A stretch of 64,000 nucleotides of DNA from an uncultured bacterium. Lineage in GTDB: Bacteria > Vulcanimicrobiota > Xenobia > Xenobiales > Xenobiaceae. Position 1 is the stretch's first letter, and every line of letters starts with the position of its first letter. Below the pieces are notes generated by a model. The model did no database searches. It saw only the letters and a list, made by a program, of their open reading frames with translations, and was not told the DNA's origin. Where the stretch lies: positions 1-64,000 of the forward strand of contig CAKUBG010000003.1 in the NCBI GenBank assembly GCA_934636825.1, given 5' to 3'. This document shows, in pieces, positions 8,904 through 17,764 of this stretch. Made by a program: the position numbers and the translations under genes.

Positions 8904-9454
8904 ACAACCTCTTCCACTACTGAGAATCCCCTAAAACAAAGAGGGGAATAAGCTCAAAAACAGCAGAGCATACTTTATACTGCGACTCTGAATAGACGCC
9001 TTTTTCCTTAAGCTAAGCCTAGGGCACCGTATGGCGCCGCCCACTCGCTTTGTTGCCTCTGCCATCAGAACTCCGCATAAAAAGCACTCGAGCCATGGTG
9101 GCACCCGCCTCTGCAACTTGGAAAAAAGTATTCTCTGAAACAAGGACTGTGTTTCTGCTTCGCTGCGCCTTCGGGGCGGCTTAGCAAAAAACTAACTTTC
9201 TTTTTTTTTCTGCGGTATATAGCCGTACTTTTTTATTTCAAAATCAAGTCCCCTGCTTTTGTGTGTGGCAAAATTGTAGGATTTTTTTTCTCTCTTAGTT
9301 GACAAAGCTGAAAATTCCACAAAATTAAAAAAGAGAAATATTTTCAATTGTTTGCAAAAATGTATGCATATTGTGGAAATATCATAAGTTATCTGCTGTT
9401 TAGATATTATCGGAAAAATTGTTAATAATATAAGTTTTTGTGTATAATATTGGC
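8904..9454. other. Intergenic region between divergent genes, AT-rich on its right half
   Basis: About 550 bases without a credible gene. The left half has ordinary composition; the right half from about 9190 is very AT-rich with several A and T tracts. A TTGACA hexamer occurs at 9299-9304 without a good partner. The strongest promoter is the one at 9419-9448 next to the HD-GYP gene. A 70-codon open frame on the minus strand (8931-9143) lacks a ribosome site and family features. Confidence 0.5.
9419..9448 (+). promoter_or_regulatory. Sigma-70-type promoter giving a leaderless HD-GYP mRNA
   Basis: A perfect TATAAT lies at 9443-9448, with TTGTTA at 9419-9424 as the -35 element (18-bp spacer). 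The expected transcription start, six or seven bases past the -10, falls on the GTG at 9455. No Shine-Dalgarno precedes that GTG, so the message would begin at or within a base of its start codon. Confidence 0.6.
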
Positions 9455-11635
9455 GTGAGCATAGAACAGAAAAATACAGTTTCAGAAGAAAATGCAGTTG
9501 TTGACTCTAAAGACAGCGTGGCACTGTTTTCCAAAGGGGAAAGGTGCTTAGCCGATGGACAGTTCGCGGAGGCTGCCTCTTATTTCAGACAAGTGGCGAC
9601 TTGCGGTGATAACTCTGGGCCTTTGCAATTTAATTTAGGCTTAGCCTATATGTTAAGCGGCAAAATAAGCTATGGCGTAGAGGCGCTGGGCAAAACTGTC
9701 GATGAAGATGGAGATTTAGATTTAAGTTTAATTAAGTTTGCCGATCCTAAATTGACGGTGCAAGCTGCCGATTTATTGAAAAAATCCGTCGAAAGTAGCA
9801 CCGACTTGCAGTTTCTGATTAAGGCTGCAGCGGCTTTCCTGGTGCTAAATCGGTTCCCTGAAGCGCAAGCTGCTCTAGATGAATTGGGGGGGCAAGACAA
9901 TTTATTGCCGCAGCTCTTTCTGTGGCGCAGCCTTATTTTTAATAAATTGGGCAAATTTACGGAAGCTTGTCAAGCTGCGGAAAAATATTGCGCTCGCCAT
10001 TCGGACGATGCTTACGGTTTTTATGCATTGGGCTTGGCCCATTTTAATTTGAAAGAAATTGCCAAAGCTATAGAGGCCTATCGCAAAGCTTTAGGAGTTG
10101 CTCCCGGTCATATAAAAGCCGGTTTACGTTTGGCTCAGGCTTATATGCTGGCTGAGCAATATCCACAAGTGGAAAATATTTTGCGCAGCGTGTTGGAGAG
10201 GCATCCGTCCTGCTTAGAAGCTTATTTCGGCTTAGGCAAGTGTTTGGAAAAGCAATATCGTTTGGATGAAGCTGCCGAATATATAGCTAAGGCTGCCGAT
10301 TTAGCTCCGGAAGCGGCCGAATATCAATTTGCGGCTGGTCAAATTTTTAAAAATTTGGGACAAAATGCCAAAGCTTTAGATTACTTCCGCAAGGCCTCTG
10401 CTCTTGCTCCCGATGAAAGTGAAGTGCATGATTGCTTAGGTAGTGTGCTTAGCTCTCTGGAACGTTTTTCCGAAGCGGTAGTAGAATTGGAAAAAGCCGC
10501 CAAGCTTGATCCTCGCAGCAGCTACACTTTTTACGGCTTGGGCGTAGCCTATGCCAGGCTTAACAATTTTGATAAAGCTGTTGCCTCTTTTGCTAAAGCT
10601 TTGGAATTGAATCCCAAGGCCCAAGAAGCTCGCTACGAAATAGGTGTTCTCCGTTACAGAAGCGCTTCATATGAAGAGGCTATAAAAGAGCTTGAGGCTT
10701 ATAGTAAATTCTCACCTTTAGATTGTCGCTCTCGCTATTATATGGGGCTCAGTTACCGAGCTTTAGGCAAAATGAAAGAGGCTGAGCAATATCTATTGGA
10801 AGCCATGAAAGATAGCGCGGATAAGGAACAGCGAATTTATTTCGATAGTGTCGATTCTTTGCAAAAAGGTCAAGATGCTCTATCTTTACATACTTTGGCC
10901 GAAGCGGCTTTGCGCGATTTACCTAATCGCAAAAGCGATTTTTTTGAAGCTTCTATGTTGCAATTTTTTGGAACTAAAGCGGTTCATTTTCATCAAGCTA
11001 TCCAAGAAGAGCGAGAGTATAGCAGCAATGTAGAAGATAGTCTCTTTCAATTTATGAGTTCTCTTTCTGCTTTGACCGATTTGCGCGATGCATATTGTCA
11101 ATCACACTCCCAGCGAGTAGCCGTTATTGCTGATATTTTGGCTGAAGCTTTTGGTGTAGAAGAAGAACTTAAAAATGGCATCCATGTTGGAGCTTGTTTG
11201 CACGATTCAGGAAAAATGGCCTTGCCTGATGTAGCTATGTATTATGCCGATAACCCCAACAATGATGCGGATGTAAAAGATTGCAACGAGCTTTATAAAC
11301 AACATACCCTTTTAGGCTATGAAAACTTTTCTACTATGCCTTTCCCCGATGGTGTGTTGGAAGCTATTCAGTATCACCACGAGATGTGGGATGGCAGTGG
11401 TTTCCCCGCAGGTTTGAAAGGGAAGGCCATTCCTTTAGCTGCTCAAATAGTTGGTTTAGCCGACTACTATGAGCGCTTGCTCACTAAAGGTGGCGCTCAG
11501 GGAGCATGCACTCAAGAGGCGGCTCTGGAGCTGATAAAAAAGGGATCCGACAAACTTTTTAATCCTGAATTGGTAAAGCACTTCGAATTGGAGTTTAGTA
11601 AAATCAATGCCAAGCTTAAAGCTGCGGCCGGTTAG
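9455..11635 (+). CDS. TPR-repeat protein with C-terminal HD-GYP-type phosphodiesterase domain
   Basis: 726 aa from the GTG at 9455; a GTG at 9440 is also in frame but overlaps the -10 box. Residues of about 25-470 are a long array of tetratricopeptide repeats (for example AEAAYFGLGKCLEKQYRLDEA-type units). Residues of about 545-705 form an HD-GYP-like domain with SHSQRV, HDSGK, the metal-binding HH in YHHEMWDGSGFP, and a final LADYYERL. HD-GYP enzymes hydrolyse cyclic di-GMP. All the metal-ligating His and Asp positions are kept, but the name-giving GYP is GFP and the usual HDIGK is HDSGK. It is likely active, with TPRs binding a partner protein. It converges on the methyltransferase gene with a 4-nt overlap. 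Confidence 0.85.
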   Translation: MSIEQKNTVSEENAVVDSKDSVALFSKGERCLADGQFAEAASYFRQVATCGDNSGPLQFNLGLAYMLSGKISYGVEALGKTVDEDGDLDLSLIKFADPKLTVQAADLLKKSVESSTDLQFLIKAAAAFLVLNRFPEAQAALDELGGQDNLLPQLFLWRSLIFNKLGKFTEACQAAEKYCARHSDDAYGFYALGLAHFNLKEIAKAIEAYRKALGVAPGHIKAGLRLAQAYMLAEQYPQVENILRSVLERHPSCLEAYFGLGKCLEKQYRLDEAAEYIAKAADLAPEAAEYQFAAGQIFKNLGQNAKALDYFRKASALAPDESEVHDCLGSVLSSLERFSEAVVELEKAAKLDPRSSYTFYGLGVAYARLNNFDKAVASFAKALELNPKAQEARYEIGVLRYRSASYEEAIKELEAYSKFSPLDCRSRYYMGLSYRALGKMKEAEQYLLEAMKDSADKEQRIYFDSVDSLQKGQDALSLHTLAEAALRDLPNRKSDFFEASMLQFFGTKAVHFHQAIQEEREYSSNVEDSLFQFMSSLSALTDLRDAYCQSHSQRVAVIADILAEAFGVEEELKNGIHVGACLHDSGKMALPDVAMYYADNPNNDADVKDCNELYKQHTLLGYENFSTMPFPDGVLEAIQYHHEMWDGSGFPAGLKGKAIPLAAQIVGLADYYERLLTKGGAQGACTQEAALELIKKGSDKLFNPELVKHFELEFSKINAKLKAAAG

Positions 11636-12333
11636 TTGGTTATTTTGCGATAAATATATACAGTTGCTTCATCCCAAGTAAACGGATAGGCAGACTGGTG
11701 GTACAATTCCCATTCGGAGCTATTTAGCTTCCGGCTGACGCTTATTACTTGGGATCCCTGCGGCGCTTGTTTTAGCAAGTTCTTTTGTAAAGCTAGCCAA
11801 GTTTTCGTGTCCAGGCATACTGCGGTTAAAAAATAAATATTTGCGATAGGCAATTTATCATGGCTAAAGTCAGCTTCTTGGAAGCTGACTTTATTTTTTA
11901 AGCCTAACAAGTTGGCCGCTCGACGTCCTCGTTTTATATAATCCGGTACTATATCTATGCCCACAGACTGTGAACCAAAAGCCAGAGTTGCCGTTAAGGG
12001 TACTACCCCGCGTCCACATCCTAAGTCTGCTACCTTTGTTTTCTCTGAAGCGCCGACCGTTTTTAACAAGGCATAGGCTGTGCCCGGTAAGGTCTCTCCG
12101 TAAGTCAGGTCGCCGCAATCATCTGGCAAGTTATGGCCGTTTTGCAACCTTTGGGGCGCATGTTGCTGAAAATATCGCAAAACGGCCACGTTGGGCGAGC
12201 TGCCGAGCCAACTTAGCATGAGCGAGAAGCGCAACCTATACCACCAAAGGCTGCTTCCATAGAGGAAAAACTCGCGTAAAGTTTGTCTTATAATCCAAAA
12301 TATATTTTCGAAAGCAATGAGCAACAGTTCCAT
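11632..12333 (-). CDS. Class I SAM-dependent methyltransferase
   Basis: 233 aa. Motif I is ADLGCGRGVVPLTATLAFG near residue 105, followed by the acidic SVGIDIVPDYIKRGRRAANLLG and motif II/III FQEADFSHDKLP. The N-terminal 60 residues are hydrophobic and aromatic (FENIFWIIRQTLREFFLYGSSLWWYRLRF), suggesting membrane association or an amphipathic anchor. The substrate is unknown. It lies 35 nt downstream of the Ala-rich coiled-coil gene on the same strand and may be cotranscribed with it and proA. No good ribosome site is visible before the ATG. Confidence 0.75.
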   Translation of the reverse strand: MELLLIAFENIFWIIRQTLREFFLYGSSLWWYRLRFSLMLSWLGSSPNVAVLRYFQQHAPQRLQNGHNLPDDCGDLTYGETLPGTAYALLKTVGASEKTKVADLGCGRGVVPLTATLAFGSQSVGIDIVPDYIKRGRRAANLLGLKNKVSFQEADFSHDKLPIANIYFLTAVCLDTKTWLALQKNLLKQAPQGSQVISVSRKLNSSEWELYHQSAYPFTWDEATVYIYRKITN

Positions 12334-12368
12334 AAGGTTTTGGGCTTAAACGTAAAGGTTGTTTTTCC

Positions 12369-12880
12369 TCAGCCTGTCGTTTGGCTGCCGTCAGAAGGAG
12401 AAGATGAGGCGGCAGTTTCCAACTTTTGCTGCAACAAGGCTAATTCTTGGCGGCGCTTATCGCTCATAAGCAAATGCTCGGCAGCCTCTATGGCCGCAGC
12501 TTTGGCTTGGGCTTTCTCGGCAGAAAGCCCTTGGGCGGCTGCGGCCATACATTGCAGCGCCTGGGAAAAATTTTCCAAGGCGCTGCCGTAAAGGCTGTGC
12601 AGTTTCGCTTTCCTAGCTTCCAGCCAAAGTGTCAGCTCACCCGCCTCGCGGGCGCACCAAGTCGGGATGCTTTTTTGCGCTTCTTCCATGAGAAAACGCC
12701 GCGAAGAAGCCAAGTTGTGCATCCCGACTTGGTAGGTGGCTGTTTCGGCATAGCTTTCTGTAAGGAGAGCAGCAGCCTGTTGCTTGAGGCTGCTCTCCCG
12801 CTGATTTTGTGAGGCCGAAACAGCCACCGTTTCAGCTTGCTGCGCAGCTGAAACCGCGCCCTCGTTAGGTGAGCTCATAG
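12369..12880 (-). CDS. Alanine/glutamine-rich helical protein of unknown function
   Basis: 170 aa from the ATG at 12880, nine bases past the proA stop; a TTG at 12914 inside proA would add 11 residues. Neither has a clear ribosome site, so translation may be coupled to proA. The protein is almost wholly predicted helical, rich in Ala, Gln, Glu and Ser, with likely coiled coil in SAEKAQAKAAAIEAAEHLL and RRQELALLQQKLETAA. It has no signal peptide or membrane segment and I recognise no family. Confidence 0.6.
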
Positions 12881-12888
12881 TCTTAAAA

Positions 12889-14130
12889 TTAGCGAATTTG
12901 GCCTTCGCCTTCAATTAAATATTTATCAGTAGTTAAAGCTTCCAAGCCGAGCGGGCCGCGAGCATGAAGCTTTTGAGTAGATATGCCTATTTCAGCGCCA
13001 AAGCCAAATTCGCCGCCGTCGGTAAAACGGGTGGAAGCGTTGACATAAACTGCACAGGACGTTATGCGCTGTTGGAATTGTTTGGCCGCTTTCCAGTCTT
13101 CAGTGACTATAGCTTCGGAGTGGCCGGAAGAATGGGCATTGATATGATTGATAGCTTCGTCCAAACCGTCCACTATTTTTACAGCTATGTCTAAGCTGAG
13201 GTACTCTTTATCCCAATCTTCTTCAGTTGCGGCCACTGCCTTATCAGTCAAAGCGCATACTTCGGGGGAGCCGTGTAAAGTTACCTCAGCCATATCGTCA
13301 TTTTCGGCCATTTTTTGTAAGAATTGTGGGGCCACTTCGGAGTCGATAAGCAAAGTTTCCAAGGCATTGCAAACGCCGGGACGTTGAGTTTTGCCGTTAA
13401 TTAAAATATTGAGAGCCATGTCTAAATTGGCACTTTTGTGTACGTAAAGGTGGCAATTGCCTACGCCGGTTTCGATAACTGGCACGGTGGATATTTCTTT
13501 AACTCGACTGATTAAACTGTGACCGCCGCGGGGAATAATACAATCGATTAGATCGTTCATTTTAGCCAGCTCTTCGACAGCTTGGCGACCTTCGTTTTCT
13601 ACAGGAATGATAAAGTCGGGATTTAAGCCACACTCTGAGAGGGCTTGACGCATGCTGCGAGCCAGCACTTTATTCGATTCGGCAGCATGGGAAGAGCCGC
13701 GCAATAGACAAGCATTGCCGGACTTTAAGCAAAGCACAGCTGAGTCTACAGTTACGTTAGGACGAGCTTCGTAGATCATAGCAATAACGCCTAAAGGCAC
13801 TTGGACTTTGCGTATAGAGAGACCGTTGGGACGAGTCCAACCGACTTCACGTCCCACTGGATCGTCGAGTTGGGCCACTTTTAATACACTGTCGGCCAAA
13901 GCCAAAATGCGGGCCGAGGTGAGGCTGAGCCTATCCAAGAAAGCCGGTGTAGCTCCGTCTTGAGCGGCTTTAGCCACATCTTTTTTATTCGCTTCCAAAA
14001 TTTGCTCTTGATCAGCTAAAAGCTGTCCGGCAATTTTTTCTAAAGCTTGATTTTTTTCTCCGGTTTTCAAATTGGCCAAAGTAAAAGAAGCTATCCGCGC
14101 TCTTTGGGCTAATTCGCGTACTGTATCCAT
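12889..14130 (-). CDS. proA: Glutamate-5-semialdehyde dehydrogenase (gamma-glutamyl phosphate reductase)
   Basis: 413 aa, the normal ProA length. It reduces gamma-glutamyl phosphate with NADPH in proline biosynthesis. The N-terminus is typical, then PLGVIAMIYEARPNVTVD, GNACLLRGSSHAAESN, IIPRGGHSLI and the catalytic-cysteine segment QRPGVCNALETLLID near residue 250; the C-terminus has FGFGAEIGISTQKLHARGPLGLEALTT. AAGGAAA lies upstream of the ATG. The partner kinase gene proB is not adjacent; it lies at 25589-26704 on the other strand. Confidence 0.96.
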   Translation of the reverse strand: MDTVRELAQRARIASFTLANLKTGEKNQALEKIAGQLLADQEQILEANKKDVAKAAQDGATPAFLDRLSLTSARILALADSVLKVAQLDDPVGREVGWTRPNGLSIRKVQVPLGVIAMIYEARPNVTVDSAVLCLKSGNACLLRGSSHAAESNKVLARSMRQALSECGLNPDFIIPVENEGRQAVEELAKMNDLIDCIIPRGGHSLISRVKEISTVPVIETGVGNCHLYVHKSANLDMALNILINGKTQRPGVCNALETLLIDSEVAPQFLQKMAENDDMAEVTLHGSPEVCALTDKAVAATEEDWDKEYLSLDIAVKIVDGLDEAINHINAHSSGHSEAIVTEDWKAAKQFQQRITSCAVYVNASTRFTDGGEFGFGAEIGISTQKLHARGPLGLEALTTDKYLIEGEGQIR

Positions 14131-14272
14131 ATCTGTTGTTTCCTTAAAATCTTTTGTTGAAATTGGCTGAGAATCGTTTCTTTTCGATATCTGTTCGGCC
14201 TAAGCAAAGCTAAAGGCAAGAGTCTTTTTAGCCACCTTTTTTTTCTTCCTGCTTGGTTTAGGTTGCGCTTGT

Positions 14273-14300
14273 TTGTTCTCTACACAGTTTGTGTTATTAT
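14273..14300 (+). promoter_or_regulatory. Promoter giving a leaderless ABC-F mRNA
   Basis: TATTAT at 14295-14300 with TTGTTC at 14273-14278 (16-bp spacer). The predicted start of transcription, seven or eight bases on, coincides with the GTG at 14308. The same -10 to CGGCGTG arrangement is seen at the HD-GYP gene, and no ribosome-binding site is present. Confidence 0.55.
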
Positions 14301-14307
14301 CAACGGC

Positions 14308-16287
14308 GTGATTCACGTAGTAAATTTAAACAAATCTTTCGGCGCTCATGTTATTTTGGACGATGTCAGTTTCGCTGTAGCGCCCGGCGAAAAAGTCGCT
14401 TTAGTGGGCCGCAACGGTTGTGGCAAAACTACTTTGTTGCATATTATCTGCGGCACCGAGCCCTACGATAGTGGTTCTATTATTTTGGGGCCTTCTTGCC
14501 AAGTGGGGTATTTGGGACAGGAAGGACAACTCAATCATAGCTTAACTCTCTATCAAGAGATGGAACAAGTTTTCGCTGATGTTAAAGAACTTGAAGCCGA
14601 AGTGCGCTCTTTAGAAGAGCAAATGGCCAAACTGGGCGAATCTAGCGATCCTGCCGATGCTGAGCGGTTACAATCGGTACTTAATCGCTACGGACGTTGC
14701 CGCATGCGTTTAGAACACAGTGAGCCTGAGCTTATCGATGCCAAAATTCGCAGCACTTTGCATGGTTTGGGCTTTAATGATAGCGATATGGATCGCCTGA
14801 CTTCCGAATTTAGCGGCGGCTGGCAAATGCGCGGCTCTATGGCTAAATTGCTTTTGCGCGATCCCGATTTACTTCTTTTAGACGAACCTACCAACCATTT
14901 GGATATTTATGCCGCCGAGTGGTTGGAAGACTATATTCGCAAAAGTTCGGCTACCGTTATTTTAGTTTCTCACGATCGCTATTTTATGGATCATTGCATC
15001 AACCGTGTTCTTGAGTTGCGCAATACTAAAATCAGCGAATATGCCGGCAACTATAGTTTCTATGTAGAAGAACGTGAACGTCGCCGCGAACAGCAAGAAG
15101 CCGCCTATCAAAATCAGCAAAAGAAGCTGAAGCAAGAAATGCGCTTTGTGGAGCGCTTCCGCTATAAAGCTACTTTGGCTACGCGTGTACAAAGTCGCAT
15201 CAAACTTGTAGAAAAGCGCGATTTAATTGAAGCTCCCGACAAAGATCAGCGCTCTCTCAAGGCTCAATTTGCTACAGCTTCAGCTTCAGGCCAATCGGTT
15301 CTTTCCGTGAAGAATGTTTACAAAGCTTACGGTCAGCGCCAGGTTCTTACCGGATTGAGTTTGGAAGTGCAGCGCGGTGAAAGAATGGCTTTGGTAGGTG
15401 GCAACGGCGTAGGTAAATCTACACTTTTGCGTTTATTGGCCGGTTTAGAAGAGCCAGATAGCGGCAAAATCAAAGCTGGTTACAAGTTGGAGCCTGTCTA
15501 TTATGCCCAGCATCAAGCCGAATCGCTGGATATGAGTCGCACTATTTTGGAAGAAGTCTATTCCGTATGTGGTTTCGATGTCGATCAGACCAGAGTGCGC
15601 ACTATTTTAGGATGTTTGCTCTTTGAAGGTGATGACGTCAACAAGGAAATTTCTGTATTGAGCGGAGGAGAGCGCAGCCGTGTAGCTTTGGCACGCTGCA
15701 TTTTGCAACCCTCTAACTTGTTGCTTTTAGATGAGCCTACCAACCATTTGGATATCGAATCGCGCCAGGCTTTACTTAACGCTTTGCAAGATTATCCCGG
15801 TACTGTCATGATCGTCACCCACGATCGCTTTTTCATGAACGAATTGGCCGATGTGGTGGTGGAAATACGCCAAGGACGGGCATTCCGCTATTTGGGCAAC
15901 TACGATGATTATGCTGAAGCCCGTCGCAAAGAAGTGCAGCGTGAAGCCGCCGAAAAAGCTGGGGGAGGCAAGCCTGCGCTAACCAAAACGCAGCAAACTA
16001 AAAATCGCAAAGCAGCCCTGGCAGCCTATCAACAGAGCAAAGCTGAAAGCCAAAACAGCAAGAGCTCTGGTGGAGCTGGTGGCCAATTTAAGTGGAAATT
16101 TTCTGCTTTGGAAAAGCGCATTTGCACTTTAGAAGAAGAAATGCAAGCTTTGGGTGAGCGCTTGGCTGATCCTGCGCTTTATAACGATCCTGAAAAACTC
16201 AAAAAATTGCGTGACGAATACGAACGCAAACAAGAGGAAAATACCGAACTTATGGCTATTTGGGAGCAAATGGCTGAAGAACAGTGA
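14308..16287 (+). CDS. ABC-F family ATPase (Uup/YheS-like)
   Basis: 659 aa from the GTG at 14308, where homology begins (IHVVNLNKSFG). Two nucleotide-binding domains are present: Walker A GRNGCGKTT and GGNGVGKST, signature sequences SGGWQMR and SGGERSR, and Walker B plus DEPTNHLD twice. The interdomain linker is a charged helical arm (EERERRREQQEAAYQNQQKK) of the P-site tRNA interaction motif type. A C-terminal basic and coiled-coil tail of about 130 residues (KFSALEKRICTLEEEMQAL) resembles that of Uup/YheS. There are no transmembrane segments, so this is a ribosome- or DNA-associated translation factor rather than a transporter. Confidence 0.9.
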   Translation: MIHVVNLNKSFGAHVILDDVSFAVAPGEKVALVGRNGCGKTTLLHIICGTEPYDSGSIILGPSCQVGYLGQEGQLNHSLTLYQEMEQVFADVKELEAEVRSLEEQMAKLGESSDPADAERLQSVLNRYGRCRMRLEHSEPELIDAKIRSTLHGLGFNDSDMDRLTSEFSGGWQMRGSMAKLLLRDPDLLLLDEPTNHLDIYAAEWLEDYIRKSSATVILVSHDRYFMDHCINRVLELRNTKISEYAGNYSFYVEERERRREQQEAAYQNQQKKLKQEMRFVERFRYKATLATRVQSRIKLVEKRDLIEAPDKDQRSLKAQFATASASGQSVLSVKNVYKAYGQRQVLTGLSLEVQRGERMALVGGNGVGKSTLLRLLAGLEEPDSGKIKAGYKLEPVYYAQHQAESLDMSRTILEEVYSVCGFDVDQTRVRTILGCLLFEGDDVNKEISVLSGGERSRVALARCILQPSNLLLLDEPTNHLDIESRQALLNALQDYPGTVMIVTHDRFFMNELADVVVEIRQGRAFRYLGNYDDYAEARRKEVQREAAEKAGGGKPALTKTQQTKNRKAALAAYQQSKAESQNSKSSGGAGGQFKWKFSALEKRICTLEEEMQALGERLADPALYNDPEKLKKLRDEYERKQEENTELMAIWEQMAEEQ

Positions 16288-16422
16288 GGCGTTTGTTTTG
16301 GTATCGCGAGCAATCAATAAAGTACCGTAAATAGACAGAATTGGCCAAAAGTAGAAGACTGGACGCAACTGAACATAAAGGGCATAGTAAGATAGGCCAC
16401 AAAAGCAGAGGAGGAGTGAGCT

Positions 16423-17658
16423 GTGCAAAGGAGTTGGAAGTCGAGAGCCTTATTTTTTTGTATAGGCTTGGTTGTCGGCGCCGGAGTTTGGTGTGGCCTT
16501 AACTACGAGCGTTTACATGAGACGAATACCACCTCTGCACCGGTGGTTGTGCAATCGACAGATGCTCAAACTGAAGAAGGCAAATCCGGAGTGGCTATGC
16601 ACTCACTGCCACAAATTCCTCAAGTTCGTGGTGAAGAGCAGTTGCGCCGAGCTGTGGAAGACTATCTCGATTGTTTGGAAATTGCTGCCGCCCCCAAACT
16701 TGATCGAAATAAGCTGGCAACTGTTCTTAAAGAGGCATGGCCGGTAAAAAATGGCGATTTGCCTATGCTTTACATGTATAAATATCCGTTACGCTCTGCC
16801 TTGGAAAAATTGCAAGATTTAGATCCGCAATTAAGTTCTCTTGGCACCCAAGCTCAAGAGTGGATTGATAAGCAAGGCCACTGGAATGTACAAGCCAAGG
16901 GCTGGCAATTTACACCTTTTGAAGAGGCCGTCTACCAAACTTACTTTACGGATAAAAACAAAGACTTTCCCTTAAGTTGCTCACTGAAGATACTTTTAGC
17001 CATACGTAGTCGAGACTACAACAAAATGCAAGAATTGCATAACCAAATCGGCTTGGGACCGGCTCCTCAATGGCCTTTGGAAGCTTTTCGCCAGCTCTAT
17101 GCTTATGCCACCAGCGAAGGTGGCTTTAAGCAAATGGAAGAATTGAAAAAATTGCTTCCCGAGGGGAAGAGCTGGCAAGGAGCCAACTGGTGCGAAATTG
17201 GCTATGGCACCGGCAAGATATTCTCTGCTTTACGAGCTGAGGTGGGCAGCAAGGGAAATATTTGGGCCGTGGAAATAGACTCTTCTTGCAAACGTTTTGC
17301 CGAAGAACTGTTGGCTTCCGGCTATACCGATTGGGGCAAAATTAAATTTATAGACGGCTCTTACAGAGATTGTCACATGCCTGCTGAAAGCGTGGATGTG
17401 GTTCATGCCGGACTTATCCATATTGGCGATGGACCGGATGAATTGATTCAACGCGATTGGTTACCGCTTTTGGCCAGCATAAAGAAAGCCTTAAAGAAAG
17501 ATGGTTTGCTTCTAGTTGACGATGGAGGCGATCCGCCTATAGGCAGAGTGCGGACTGTTATGAAAATGGCCGGTTTCAAAGAAGTAAAAGTGATTCAGGG
17601 GCAACATACAGATTCTGAACATCCTTGCTTCGTCGCTGCCTTCACTCCGGTAAAATAG
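16423..17658 (+). CDS. Membrane-anchored SAM-dependent methyltransferase-like protein
   Basis: 411 aa from a GTG with GAGGAGG upstream. The N-terminus is RSWKSR followed by a single hydrophobic segment (ALFFCIGLVVGAGVWCGL), so it is either an uncleaved anchor or a signal peptide. A helical middle region of about 200 residues follows. The C-terminal domain from about residue 250 is a class I methyltransferase fold: WCEIGYGTGKIF, then NIWAVEIDSSCKRFAEEL, FIDGSYRDCHMP, and SIKKALKKDGLLLVDDGGDPP. The positive-inside rule places this domain outside the cytoplasm, which is odd for a SAM enzyme. The substrate is unknown. Confidence 0.7.
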   Translation: MQRSWKSRALFFCIGLVVGAGVWCGLNYERLHETNTTSAPVVVQSTDAQTEEGKSGVAMHSLPQIPQVRGEEQLRRAVEDYLDCLEIAAAPKLDRNKLATVLKEAWPVKNGDLPMLYMYKYPLRSALEKLQDLDPQLSSLGTQAQEWIDKQGHWNVQAKGWQFTPFEEAVYQTYFTDKNKDFPLSCSLKILLAIRSRDYNKMQELHNQIGLGPAPQWPLEAFRQLYAYATSEGGFKQMEELKKLLPEGKSWQGANWCEIGYGTGKIFSALRAEVGSKGNIWAVEIDSSCKRFAEELLASGYTDWGKIKFIDGSYRDCHMPAESVDVVHAGLIHIGDGPDELIQRDWLPLLASIKKALKKDGLLLVDDGGDPPIGRVRTVMKMAGFKEVKVIQGQHTDSEHPCFVAAFTPVK

Positions 17659-17764
17659 ACTTTTTTCTGTAAGGAAAAATATACGCAATTAGACGGGAAC
17701 ATTTATTGAGCTGAGGTCAATTCTAGGAGGGAATAGTCCTTCCGAAGGGAAAGGTAAAAGAGAA

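Noticed and set aside
8931..9143. 70-codon minus-strand frame upstream of the nitroreductase gene
   Set aside because: No ribosome site, no domain, Cys/Arg/Leu-rich composition of non-coding DNA.
12283..12812. Plus-strand frames opposite the Ala-rich gene
   Set aside because: They lack ribosome sites; the minus-strand gene continues the proA transcription unit.
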